Shown: piece after piece, positions 27,669 through 35,816 of the stretch
Position numbering within the stretch: the stretch's first letter is position 1
Layout of the letters: every line of letters starts with the position of its first letter
Assembly (NCBI GenBank): GCA_963850345.1
Contig: CAWKKW010000009.1
Location: 434,001-498,000, forward strand
Length of the DNA stretch: 64,000 nt
Source of the DNA: CAWKKW01 sp963850345
Lineage (GTDB): Bacteria; Acidobacteriota; Terriglobia; Terriglobales; Acidobacteriaceae
Direction: 5' to 3'
The notes under the pieces: generated by a model
Told to the model about the DNA's origin: nothing
Databases searched by the model: none
Seen by the model: the letters and a program-made list of their open reading frames with translations, nothing else
Translations under genes and position numbers: made by a program

Positions 27669-29099
27669 TTAAAACTGGTTCCAGAGGAACTGGTTGTAGA
27701 CCTCATGGTGGAACTGAACTTCGGGCGCCTTCACAAACGTGCCCAGTAGTTTGGCGCAACGATCCGCCGAACCCTGCTTCAAATACGCGTACCGGTCCTT
27801 CACGTCGGGATGCAGAATCTTGCCCATCCATTCTGACGACTTGAAGGCCTCGAGCGCGTCGTAGATGTTGTCGGGCAGATACCGCTCGGCCTGGCGCAGG
27901 TTATCGATCTTGGCGATGTCTCCATCGAGGCCGGTCTTGAAGATGGAGTACAACGCAAGATACGGATTCGCGTCCGGCGCTACCGACCGAACCTCAACCC
28001 GCATGCTGCGGTGATTGCCGATCGGGATGCGGACCATCGAGCCACGATCGACCGCGGAGGCCTTCACCTGATTCGGCGCTTCGAAGTGCGGATCGAGACG
28101 GCGGTACGCGTTCACGCTTGGATTGAGGCAGAGGCACAGGTCCAAACCGTTGGTCAGAATACGATCGACGAAATCCCATCCGAACTTGCTGAGCTTCTCT
28201 TGTCCGTTCGGATCCCAGAACATATTTTTATCGTCTTTGGTGACAGATACATTGGTGTGCATGCCGCTGCCATTCACGCCCACTACCGGCTTCGGCAAGA
28301 ATGACGCGGTAAACCCATAGTTGGTCGCGACCTGGCGGCAGATCAATTTGTACAGCTGAATCTGGTCCGCAGCCTGAACCGCTTCTCCGTAACCGTAGTT
28401 GATCTCAAACTGCGAGGGCGCAACTTCGGGATGGTCCTTCTCATTCTCGAAGCCCATGGCGCGCTGCACTTCGGCCACGGTGTCGATGAACGTGCGCAGC
28501 GGATCGCCCGGCAGAGAATGGTAGTAGCCGCCCGTATTTACGTATTCAAACTTGCCCGTCTCGGTGTAATGGCGCTCGGCGTCCACACCTTTGAACAGGA
28601 AGCCTTCGATCTCGTTGGCGGCGTTCAGCGTATAGCCGTTGCTCTTGAATTGCTCAGCGGAGTAGTGCTTGAGCACGCTGCGCAAGTCGCCGGCATAGGG
28701 TCCGCCGGCCTTCTCGATCACTTCACCGAACACCAGGACCTTACCGTTACCGAGCACGTCGGAGGGCACCCAGTAGGTCGAAGACCAATCGACTCCAAGA
28801 CGCAGGTCGCTCTCGTGCTGCGCGGTAAAGCCGCGAATCGATGAACCGTCAAAGGTAAGATTGTCGAAGCTGTTGATCAGGAATTTCTTGTCATAGTCGA
28901 GCATGTGCAGGCGACCTTCAAGATCGCTGAAAAGCAGGGTGACTGCCTTGACGCGCTTTTCATCTGTCAGATACTTGATGCGCTCTTCCTGGATCTTGTG
29001 AGCGTCGACGCGGTTCTTCCGTTGCTCTTTTGCCTTGAGATTGAGCTCTTCCAGTTCGGAATAAGGGAGCGCCAAGAAATTACGAAGTTCGTTCGACAT
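27669..29099 (-). CDS. glnA: glutamine synthetase
   Basis: 476 residues from the ATG at MSNELRNFLA, preceded by AGAGGAGA. Makes glutamine from glutamate, ammonia and ATP. Visible family blocks are the N-terminal Asp-loop FDGSSIRGF, the metal/glutamate site AANEIEGFLF, ATP/metal block APSQFEINYG, VNGSGMHTNVSV, the substrate arginine region NPSVNAYRRL, and RIPIGNHRSMRVEVRSVAPDANPY. The classical adenylylation motif near the C-terminus is not recognisable, so control may differ from E. coli GlnA. It is a single gene with its own terminator. Confidence 0.95.
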   Translation of the reverse strand: MSNELRNFLALPYSELEELNLKAKEQRKNRVDAHKIQEERIKYLTDEKRVKAVTLLFSDLEGRLHMLDYDKKFLINSFDNLTFDGSSIRGFTAQHESDLRLGVDWSSTYWVPSDVLGNGKVLVFGEVIEKAGGPYAGDLRSVLKHYSAEQFKSNGYTLNAANEIEGFLFKGVDAERHYTETGKFEYVNTGGYYHSLPGDPLRTFIDTVAEVQRAMGFENEKDHPEVAPSQFEINYGYGEAVQAADQIQLYKLICRQVATNYGFTASFLPKPVVGVNGSGMHTNVSVTKDDKNMFWDPNGQEKLSKFGWDFVDRILTNGLDLCLCLNPSVNAYRRLDPHFEAPNQVKASAVDRGSMVRIPIGNHRSMRVEVRSVAPDANPYLALYSIFKTGLDGDIAKIDNLRQAERYLPDNIYDALEAFKSSEWMGKILHPDVKDRYAYLKQGSADRCAKLLGTFVKAPEVQFHHEVYNQFLWNQF

Positions 29100-29229
29100 G
29101 AATCTCCTCTGAATGAGTGGGGTTTTGCGACGACCCAATGGTGAGCTTTATGGCTGGTTAACAGGGTAACGTCTGGGCCGGGGTGCAAAAACGAGCATTA
29201 AAAAATCTGATAAGCAGTATCCAAGTTTT

Positions 29230-30594
29230 TTATGAGGGTTCGTCTACTGCCGGCTCCGGGATCGGCTCCATCGGCCCAAGCAACAGTACGTAGCTCACGA
29301 TGCCGATGGCTAGAAACACTCCCGCGATGATGAATGCCGACTGGTAAGAGTGCGTCTTTCCCACCACCATGCCGGTCACAATGGGCGCGCTAACCGCCGA
29401 GATCTGGCTGAAGAAGTTCATCATGCCGCCGAGCCGCCCAACGGTCTCCCGCGGCGCGATGATGGTCGGCACCGACCAGGCCACCGGCGCGGCAGCGGCT
29501 AATCCTCCGATAGAAACGCTGATCCAGAAGAGTGCTTGCGTTGCGGTATGAGCCCGACCTGCGCCGACGATGCAGATACCAAGTGCAGTGCCGGTAACCA
29601 GCACAACCTGCCGTACGCGGCCCGCTGGCCAGCCGTGTTCAATCAGCGTGTCCACCAGCCAGCCGCCTACGGCAAGATCAGTCACAGCCGCGATCAGCCA
29701 GGGCACGCTTGTATAGAGTGCCGAGTGCAGCAGGTCCACATGCAGCGCGCTCGACAGGTAGCTGGGCAGCCAGTTCAGCAGCAGGTAGAACGTGTAGTTA
29801 TACGCGGCAAAGCCGATCGAGACGCCCCAAACCTTCGGCTGCCGAATCAGGTAAGCCAGCGAGGCTCCCCGCTCCGACTCTTTTCTGCGCTCGGGCTGGG
29901 CACCTCCTTCGAGGATCAAGCGGTGCTCGGCAGGGGAGAGCTTCGGGTCTTCGCTGGGATTGCGGTACATGGCGGTGAAGAACCCGAAGTAGATCAGGCT
30001 GAAGAGTCCAGTCGCCGCAAAGCTCCAGCGCCATCCAAAATGCAGCAGCAGGATGCCGACGACCGGCACACCCAGCGCCGGAGCCAGCTTGGCGGACGCG
30101 TCAAAGATGGCTGTCGCCAGGCTGCGCTCCCGGTCCGGGAACCAATAGCCGATGGCCTTGGCATTTCCCGGGAAGATCGGCGCCTCACCAATGCCCAGCA
30201 GAAATCGCGCGGCGTAGAGACCTCCAAGCGTGGGCGTGACGGCCGCACCAAACGACGCGACGCTCCACAGAAAAGACCCGACCGCCCCCACCTTGCGGAC
30301 ACCGAAACGGTCGAGCAGCACTCCAACGGGAAGCTGCATAAGTCCGTAGGTCCAGCTATAGGCTCCCAGCAGCCACCCAAATGTAACCGTAGAAATGCCA
30401 AATGCCGCGTGCAGTGCATCCTGGGAAACGGAAAGGCTCACGCGGTCGGTGTAGTTCACCAAAACACCGGCCCCCATGAGCAGCGCAATCAGCCAGCGTC
30501 GCCGAGGGATGGGTTGTGTCGAAGAGGGAAGGCCCGCGGCTGCTAGTGGCTTAGAAATCGTCTCCTCCGGCAGACTGGGAGCGGAATGCTCCAC
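29230..30594 (-). CDS. MFS transporter, anion:cation symporter type
   Basis: 454 residues with twelve predicted membrane helices. The pattern NYTDRVSLSVSQ in helix 1, the RFGVRKVGAVGSFLWS loop between helices 2 and 3, and FLLGIGEAPIFPGNAKAIGYWFP in helix 4 match the ACS family. That family carries hexuronates, glucarate and galactonate. This fits the uronate isomerase upstream in the window, although it is not adjacent. The start is a GTG six bases from the stop of the preceding MFS gene, so the two are probably co-transcribed. Confidence 0.88.
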   Translation of the reverse strand: MEHSAPSLPEETISKPLAAAGLPSSTQPIPRRRWLIALLMGAGVLVNYTDRVSLSVSQDALHAAFGISTVTFGWLLGAYSWTYGLMQLPVGVLLDRFGVRKVGAVGSFLWSVASFGAAVTPTLGGLYAARFLLGIGEAPIFPGNAKAIGYWFPDRERSLATAIFDASAKLAPALGVPVVGILLLHFGWRWSFAATGLFSLIYFGFFTAMYRNPSEDPKLSPAEHRLILEGGAQPERRKESERGASLAYLIRQPKVWGVSIGFAAYNYTFYLLLNWLPSYLSSALHVDLLHSALYTSVPWLIAAVTDLAVGGWLVDTLIEHGWPAGRVRQVVLVTGTALGICIVGAGRAHTATQALFWISVSIGGLAAAAPVAWSVPTIIAPRETVGRLGGMMNFFSQISAVSAPIVTGMVVGKTHSYQSAFIIAGVFLAIGIVSYVLLLGPMEPIPEPAVDEPS

Positions 30595-30600
30595 TGCATT

Positions 30601-31785
30601 CTAATGCTCGCGCGCGTAGATGGGCTCTGACCCGGCGCGCGCCAGTAAGGCCATCAGCAGCATGGCGAGCGTGGCGGCTAGTGGCACTCCCAGACCGATG
30701 CGCAGTGAGCCTTCGCGGCTCGATAGGACGCCGGTCAGCCATGGCAGAAACGCACCACCGAAACCGGACAGGGCCAACACAACACCGGCACGGGAAAACT
30801 CGCCGGTGCGCGACAGAAACAGCGACAGGTTCAAGGGGAAGAGGGGAGCCAGCGAGAGTCCTGTAATCACCGCGGCCGCTGCCACCGTCGTGGCCGTGTG
30901 CGACGACAGAAGCAAGGCCATTCCCGCTGCGCCGGTGCCCAGGCAAACAAGGAACAGGGCAACCTCGGGCACACGTCGTAAGACCAACGCACTGAGAGCG
31001 CGGCCCGCTAACAACGCGCTCCAGAAATACGACGCCATTGCGGTTGCGTGTCCCACATCCAGAACCGCGGCACGTTCTGCCCAGGTACTGATCCAGCCCC
31101 CGATGGTCGATTCAACCCCTACATACAAGAACGCCATCAACGCGAAGAATGCGATCAGAGGCGCGGTCGACCGCCTGCCTTCCGGCGAGTTGATCTCGCG
31201 GACGGCGGCCTGTTGGCGTGAGGTCGCCACGAACAGCACCAGCCCGCAACTCGCAAGCAGAGACATGACTTCAAAGGTCCAGCCGACCTTCCAGCCCTTC
31301 AATACCTGCGCCATGAGCAGCGGGCAGACAGCGGCACCCAAACTCCACGAGAAGTTCAAAAGAGAGAGCGCGGCTCCTCTTCGACTCTGGTAGCGCCGCC
31401 CCACTGCGATGTTGATCCCTGTCGTTGCAGATCCGTGCCCGACCCCGTACAGAAACAGCAGCGGAATCGCCATCACCGCTCCTGCAACACTCAATCCGAG
31501 AGCGCTGGCGGATATCAATGCCAGGCCGATACTGGTAGTCCAGAAAAACTTCTTGCGAGCCAGCAAGCCACCAGTGGAACCGCCGGCAAATTGCGCTGCA
31601 AACAAGAGTCCCGCTCGCGCATCGTGCAGGGACCAGTGAGCGGCTAACGCCGGAAGAATCGCGCCGGGAAGGGCTGTCGCCATGCCGACAAGCATGAAGA
31701 CAACATGCACTGCCACGATGGAGCCTTCGCGCTCGAGACCGCCATCTACCCTGGTTCTCTCCGCCCTCCGCCGAGCCCTGGACAT
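30601..31785 (-). CDS. MFS transporter
   Basis: 394 residues with about twelve membrane helices. The N-terminal part has GMATALPGAILPAL in helix 1 and FAAQFAGGSTGGLLARKKFF in helix 2 and its loop, typical of sugar-type MFS permeases related to FucP. The substrate is not readable from sequence. The N-terminal basic leader (MSRARRRAERTR) may be partly upstream of the true start, for which VAVHVVFML is close. It is the first of two tandem transporter genes. Confidence 0.85.
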   Translation of the reverse strand: MSRARRRAERTRVDGGLEREGSIVAVHVVFMLVGMATALPGAILPALAAHWSLHDARAGLLFAAQFAGGSTGGLLARKKFFWTTSIGLALISASALGLSVAGAVMAIPLLFLYGVGHGSATTGINIAVGRRYQSRRGAALSLLNFSWSLGAAVCPLLMAQVLKGWKVGWTFEVMSLLASCGLVLFVATSRQQAAVREINSPEGRRSTAPLIAFFALMAFLYVGVESTIGGWISTWAERAAVLDVGHATAMASYFWSALLAGRALSALVLRRVPEVALFLVCLGTGAAGMALLLSSHTATTVAAAAVITGLSLAPLFPLNLSLFLSRTGEFSRAGVVLALSGFGGAFLPWLTGVLSSREGSLRIGLGVPLAATLAMLLMALLARAGSEPIYAREH

Positions 31786-31958
31786 GTCTCCTCATCATAC
31801 GAGGGCGACGCGCACTCAGATTCAAGCCGATTGGCACTTGCGGGAGGTGACACTTTGGTAGCGTGCCCTTGCGTACCCTGAATTGGAATGCTGCGATTGG
31901 AGCCCCATTCTGTAAGATGAGGTGAGCAAAATAAGCCAGATCTCCCCCGGAGAAGTGA

Positions 31959-32663
31959 ATGCAGGTGGCCATTCCTCGGTTTCGCCTTGTCTGTGCGTTG
32001 AGTTCGTTCGCGGTCATGGGACTGGCCGGCTGTCAGAGCGTTACCGGCAACACACCGAAATCGCTGGTTCGAGTGATCGACGCCTCCTACAACGCGCCCG
32101 CGGTCGATGTGTACGTTGGTTCCACTCTGATTGGCGCCAACCTTGGCTCGCCCGACATTACCAGCTACGCATTCCTCACTCCTGCAGCGTTTCCGGTCAA
32201 GGTAACCCCGACCTCGAAAACCACAGCTGTGGCGCAAACCAGCGGCACCTTTCTGGGCAGCGAACAACACTCCGTCTTCATTACTGACTTCGGAAGCTCC
32301 TACCAGGCGACGGTTTTGACGGATCAAAACACGCCCGGACCTGCGGGCCAGATCTCCGTTCGGTTTCTTCAGAGGGCGCCGCTCTCGGGGAATGTGGACA
32401 TTTACTTCGTGCCTGACGGCTCAAAGTTCTCAGACGCCAAACCCGTGCAGAGTGGGCTCCCGCCCGGCGGGACCACGGGTTATATCAATATCCCGGCTGG
32501 CACATTTGACGTGGTCGTCGTGCCCTCCGGTACCTCGACGGCCAAGTACACCAGCCAGGCCATCGTCTTCACGGGCGGCCAGGTGCGCACGATGCTCATC
32601 GTCGATCAGCAATTGCTGAACAATCCGCCCATCAACGTTGTCATCGGAAACGATGTGAACTAG
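31959..32663 (+). CDS. DUF4397 lipoprotein
   Basis: 234 residues with a lipoprotein signal: hydrophobic stretch and lipobox LAGC with Cys25. Two DUF4397-type beta-sandwich repeats follow (LVRVIDASYNAPAVDVYVG and VRFLQRAPLSGNVDIYFV). The family is surface-exposed and of unknown function. GGAGAAG lies upstream of the ATG. The gene converges on ahcY, with a shared hairpin terminator between them. Confidence 0.88.
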   Translation: MQVAIPRFRLVCALSSFAVMGLAGCQSVTGNTPKSLVRVIDASYNAPAVDVYVGSTLIGANLGSPDITSYAFLTPAAFPVKVTPTSKTTAVAQTSGTFLGSEQHSVFITDFGSSYQATVLTDQNTPGPAGQISVRFLQRAPLSGNVDIYFVPDGSKFSDAKPVQSGLPPGGTTGYINIPAGTFDVVVVPSGTSTAKYTSQAIVFTGGQVRTMLIVDQQLLNNPPINVVIGNDVN

Positions 32664-32710
32664 CCGACGCTGGCAACCGAGATTCGAGTCGACTCGTAGT
32701 CGCAAAAAGA

Positions 32711-32736
32711 AAGCCCCGGCCTGTGGACCGGGGCTT
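32711..32736 (-). terminator. terminator of ahcY
   Basis: AAGCCCCGG and CCGGGGCTT pair perfectly over 9 bp with an 8-base loop. On the minus strand the stem is followed by TCTTTTTG after the ahcY stop. It may also stop transcription from the DUF4397 gene on the other strand. Confidence 0.8.
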
Positions 32737-32757
32737 CGTAGTCTTGCGAACTGAGTT

Positions 32758-34188
32758 TTAGTAGCGGTAGTGATCAGGCTTGAATGGGCCATCTGGAGCG
32801 ACGCCCAGATACTCTGCCTGCTTCGGGCTCAGCGTCGTCAACTTGACGCCGATCTTTTCCAGGTGCAGCCGGGCCACTTCCTCGTCGAGCTTCTTTGGCA
32901 AGGTGTAGACATCGATGGCGTAGGTATCCTTGTTCTTCCAGAGGTCCAGCTGGGCCAGCGTCTGGTTGGCAAAGCTGTTGCTCATGACGAAGCTCGGATG
33001 ACCCGTCGCGCAACCGAGGTTCACGAGGCGGCCTTCCGCGAGGACGAAAATGCTGCGTCCATCGGGGAAGGTGTACATGTCGACCTGCGGCTTGATGTTG
33101 GTCTTCTTCGCCGTGGGATCCTCGTTCAAGCGATCAATCTGGATCTCGTTGTCGAAGTGGCCGATGTTGCAGACGATGGCCTGGTCCTTCATGTTCTGCA
33201 TGTGCTCGAGCGTGAGAATGTCGAGGTTGCCGGTGCAGGTAACGTAAATGTCGCCGCGACCCAGCGTGTCTTCGACAGTCGTGACTTCAAAGCCTTCCAT
33301 GGCCGCCTGTAGCGCGTTGATCGGATCGATCTCGGTCACCACAACACGAGCGCCCATGCCGCGCAGTGAATGCGCCGAGCCTTTGCCCACGTCGCCATAG
33401 CCGCACACCACCGCTACCTTACCCGCCACCATGACGTCGGTCGCGCGCTTGATGCCGTCGGCCAGCGACTCGCGGCAGCCGTACAGGTTGTCGAACTTCG
33501 ACTTGGTCACCGAGTCGTTCACATTGATTGCGGGGATCAGCAGCTTGCCCTGTTCCTTCATTTTGTAGAGCCGGTGGACGCCCGTGGTCGTCTCTTCCGA
33601 GACGCCGCGCCATTCCTTGGCTACCCGATGCCAGTGCTGCGGATCTTCTGCGTGCACCTTCTTCAACAGATCCTTGATGACCTGCTCTTCGTGGTTGCCA
33701 GAGGGCGTGTTGACCCAGCCGTCGCCGTCTTCGAGCTCATAGCCTTTATGGATAAGCAGGGTCACGTCGCCGCCATCATCGACTACCAGTTGCGGACCCT
33801 TGTTACCTTCGTGGTTCAGCGCCTGGTACGTGCACCACCAATACTCTTCGAGCGACTCGCCCTTCCACGCGAAGACCGGTACGCCGGCAGCGGCAATCGC
33901 GGCAGCGGCATGATCCTGCGTCGAAAAGATGTTGCAGCTCGCCCAGCGCACGTCCGCGCCCAGATCGACCAGCGTCTCAATCAGCACCGCGGTCTGAATC
34001 GTCATGTGCAGCGAGCCAGTTACGCGTACGCCTGCCAACGGCTTCTCGGCCGCGTACTTCCTGCGAATGGCCATCAGGCCGGGCATTTCGTGTTCGGCGA
34101 TCGAAATCTCTTTGCGGCCCCAGTCGGCGAGCGACAGGTCGGCTACCTTGTACTCGGTAGCGATACGGTTCAGCGTTGCAGTTGCCAT
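32758..34188 (-). CDS. ahcY: adenosylhomocysteinase
   Basis: 476 residues from the ATG at MATATLN, which has GAGG at good distance; an ATG eight codons earlier lacks a ribosome site. Splits S-adenosylhomocysteine into adenosine and homocysteine, keeping methyltransferases active. Family blocks are GSLHMTIQTAVLIETL, SCNIFSTQDHAAAA, the NAD site VCGYGDVGKGSA, the INVNDSVTKSKFDN loop and the C-terminal KPDHYRY. It is divergent from an ArsR-methyltransferase regulator, which fits SAH-responsive control. Confidence 0.97.
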   Translation of the reverse strand: MATATLNRIATEYKVADLSLADWGRKEISIAEHEMPGLMAIRRKYAAEKPLAGVRVTGSLHMTIQTAVLIETLVDLGADVRWASCNIFSTQDHAAAAIAAAGVPVFAWKGESLEEYWWCTYQALNHEGNKGPQLVVDDGGDVTLLIHKGYELEDGDGWVNTPSGNHEEQVIKDLLKKVHAEDPQHWHRVAKEWRGVSEETTTGVHRLYKMKEQGKLLIPAINVNDSVTKSKFDNLYGCRESLADGIKRATDVMVAGKVAVVCGYGDVGKGSAHSLRGMGARVVVTEIDPINALQAAMEGFEVTTVEDTLGRGDIYVTCTGNLDILTLEHMQNMKDQAIVCNIGHFDNEIQIDRLNEDPTAKKTNIKPQVDMYTFPDGRSIFVLAEGRLVNLGCATGHPSFVMSNSFANQTLAQLDLWKNKDTYAIDVYTLPKKLDEEVARLHLEKIGVKLTTLSPKQAEYLGVAPDGPFKPDHYRY

Positions 34189-34210
34189 TGAAACCTCGGG
34201 GTGATCGGTC

Positions 34211-34255
34211 ATATCGACAGATCAGGATATGTTGATATATTAGAACTGATCCGCC
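34211..34255. promoter_or_regulatory. candidate operator between ahcY and the ArsR-type regulator
   Basis: The short divergent gap holds ATATC (34211-34215) and two copies of GATAT (34226-34230 and 34234-34238), giving inverted-repeat half-sites. The sequence is AT-rich, unlike its surroundings. ArsR-family regulators of methionine-cycle genes (SahR type) bind such imperfect palindromes. The assignment is inferred from position and symmetry. Confidence 0.45.
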
Positions 34256-35185
34256 ATGACGTCAATTGTCAAATCCCTTCGAGTGCTCTCCGACCCTAAT
34301 CGCCTGCGCGTTCTGCTCCTGCTGGCGGAGGAGGAGCTGTCGGTCGCTGAGCTCCAGGAAATTCTCGCGATGGGCCAAAGCACGATCTCTACGCACCTCT
34401 CTCAGCTGAAACATGCTGAGTTGGTGGAGGATCGTCGAACGGGCAAGAATAACCTCTACCGCCTGAAGGACGAAAACGGAGCACCGGCCGCCCTGCTGGA
34501 CCTGCTTCGCCAGGCCGCCTCTGAGATTCCCGAGGCTCGCCACGACCAGGCGTGCCTCCAACTCGTCCTGCGTAAGCGTCAGGACAGGACGCGTGCTTTC
34601 TTCGATGAAATGGCTGGCCGGCTTGGACGCGAATACGTTCCCGGGCGCTCATGGCAAGGCTGGGCCGAAGCGTTTGTTCAACTGCTGCCGCCGCTCACGA
34701 TTGCCGACCTCGGTGCGGGAGAAGGATCGATCTCCCTCTTGTTGGCGCAGCGTGCCCAGCAGGTGATCGCGATCGACAGCTCGGAAAAGATGGTGGAATA
34801 CGGCAGGGAACTGGCCGCCAGGCAAGGTCTATCCAATCTGGAATATCGACGCGGCGATCTGGAAGCCGTCCCGATTGCGGACTCCAAAGTAGACCTGGCG
34901 CTCTTCAGCCAGTCCCTCCATCATGCGCTGCACCCTGACCGCGCAATCGCTGAAGCGTGGCGCATTCTCAAGCCGGGTGGCCGGATCTGCGTCCTCGACC
35001 TCGTACGGCATCGGTTTGAAGAGGCGCGCGACGTGTACGCTGACCTGCACCTTGGCTTCAGTGAAGTCGAACTTGAATCGCTGCTGGAGCGCGCCGGCTT
35101 CAGGCAGGTGCGGCTCTCGATTGTGCATCGGGAGACCGAAGCGCCTCACTTCCAGACGCTACTGGCGGTCGGCGACAAGGCTTAA
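34256..35185 (+). CDS. ArsR-family regulator fused to a SAM-dependent methyltransferase domain
   Basis: 309 residues. Residues 1-95 are a winged helix of the ArsR type (LSDPNRLRVLLLLAEEELSV, MGQSTISTHLSQLKHAELV) without the classical metal-binding ELCVC cysteines. Residues 130-300 are a class I methyltransferase fold: motif I IADLGAGEGSISLLL, motif II IAIDSSEKMVEYG, and the RILKPGGRICVLDL strand. Such fusions recur beside methionine-cycle genes. The methyltransferase domain may serve to sense SAH or SAM. It is divergent from ahcY. Confidence 0.9.
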   Translation: MTSIVKSLRVLSDPNRLRVLLLLAEEELSVAELQEILAMGQSTISTHLSQLKHAELVEDRRTGKNNLYRLKDENGAPAALLDLLRQAASEIPEARHDQACLQLVLRKRQDRTRAFFDEMAGRLGREYVPGRSWQGWAEAFVQLLPPLTIADLGAGEGSISLLLAQRAQQVIAIDSSEKMVEYGRELAARQGLSNLEYRRGDLEAVPIADSKVDLALFSQSLHHALHPDRAIAEAWRILKPGGRICVLDLVRHRFEEARDVYADLHLGFSEVELESLLERAGFRQVRLSIVHRETEAPHFQTLLAVGDKA

Positions 35186-35329
35186 GCCTAGCCCAGAAGG
35201 CCTGAATGGAACTCGGACCAGGAATACCCCAACAGGGGCGAAGCAGGTCCCACTACCTACATAGTTGAAAGACGCTTTTCCGAGCCAAGGTTCCCGCGTC
35301 GAATTGCAGGGACGGGCATCTGATCTACC

Positions 35330-35596
35330 ATGGCGAAGCGATGCACTCATCTCAATCTTGTCCAGAGTGTCTCCCCAAACACGAACGGCTGCGAAGAATG
35401 CCTGCAGACGGGGGACTCGTGGGTCCACTTGCGGATGTGCCTGGTCTGTGGGCATGTCGGCTGCTGTGACTCTTCCAAAAACAAGCATGCAACGAAGCAT
35501 TTCCGGCTCGATCACCACCCAGTCATGCGTTCGATTGAACCCGGGGAAGATTGGGGCTGGTGCTACGTTGATGAAATGGAACTGGAATTCTCCTGA
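35330..35596 (+). CDS. UBP-type zinc finger protein
   Basis: 88 residues, essentially one ZnF-UBP domain. The Cys/His pattern is visible: CTHL at the start, CEECLQTGDSWVHLRMC, CLVCGHVGCC, HATKHFRLDHHPV, then the conserved WCYVDE end. In eukaryotes the fold binds free ubiquitin C-termini. Bacterial stand-alone copies are common in soil taxa and have no assigned role. No partner gene is adjacent. Confidence 0.9.
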   Translation: MAKRCTHLNLVQSVSPNTNGCEECLQTGDSWVHLRMCLVCGHVGCCDSSKNKHATKHFRLDHHPVMRSIEPGEDWGWCYVDEMELEFS

Positions 35597-35816
35597 TCCG
35601 CTTTTCCGCTGAGACCGTTTGCCCGCTCCAGATATTCTTTAGAAAGCTATTTAGATGGCGTTTGCGCTAAACGCTGGAACGCTCAAATCCTGCTTTGACC
35701 CACTCGCAGCCTGATCTGACGAAACTGTCATGGTGGCGCACTTTTTGACTATTCCCATCAGCCCTGCCTTTTCGGCATAATGTCGTTCAACCCCCCAAGC
35801 CCAGTAGGAGTTCTTT

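Noticed and set aside
29536..30546. Long open frame opposite the MFS transporter
   Set aside because: A 336-codon antisense frame with basic, low-hydrophobicity composition; it mirrors the codon use of the real transporter.
35186..35290. Possible tRNA-like or repeated element encoding NGTRTRNTPTGAK on the plus strand
   Set aside because: Peptides of this look sometimes mark antisense tRNA arms, but no GTTCGA-type T-loop or cloverleaf could be drawn here.
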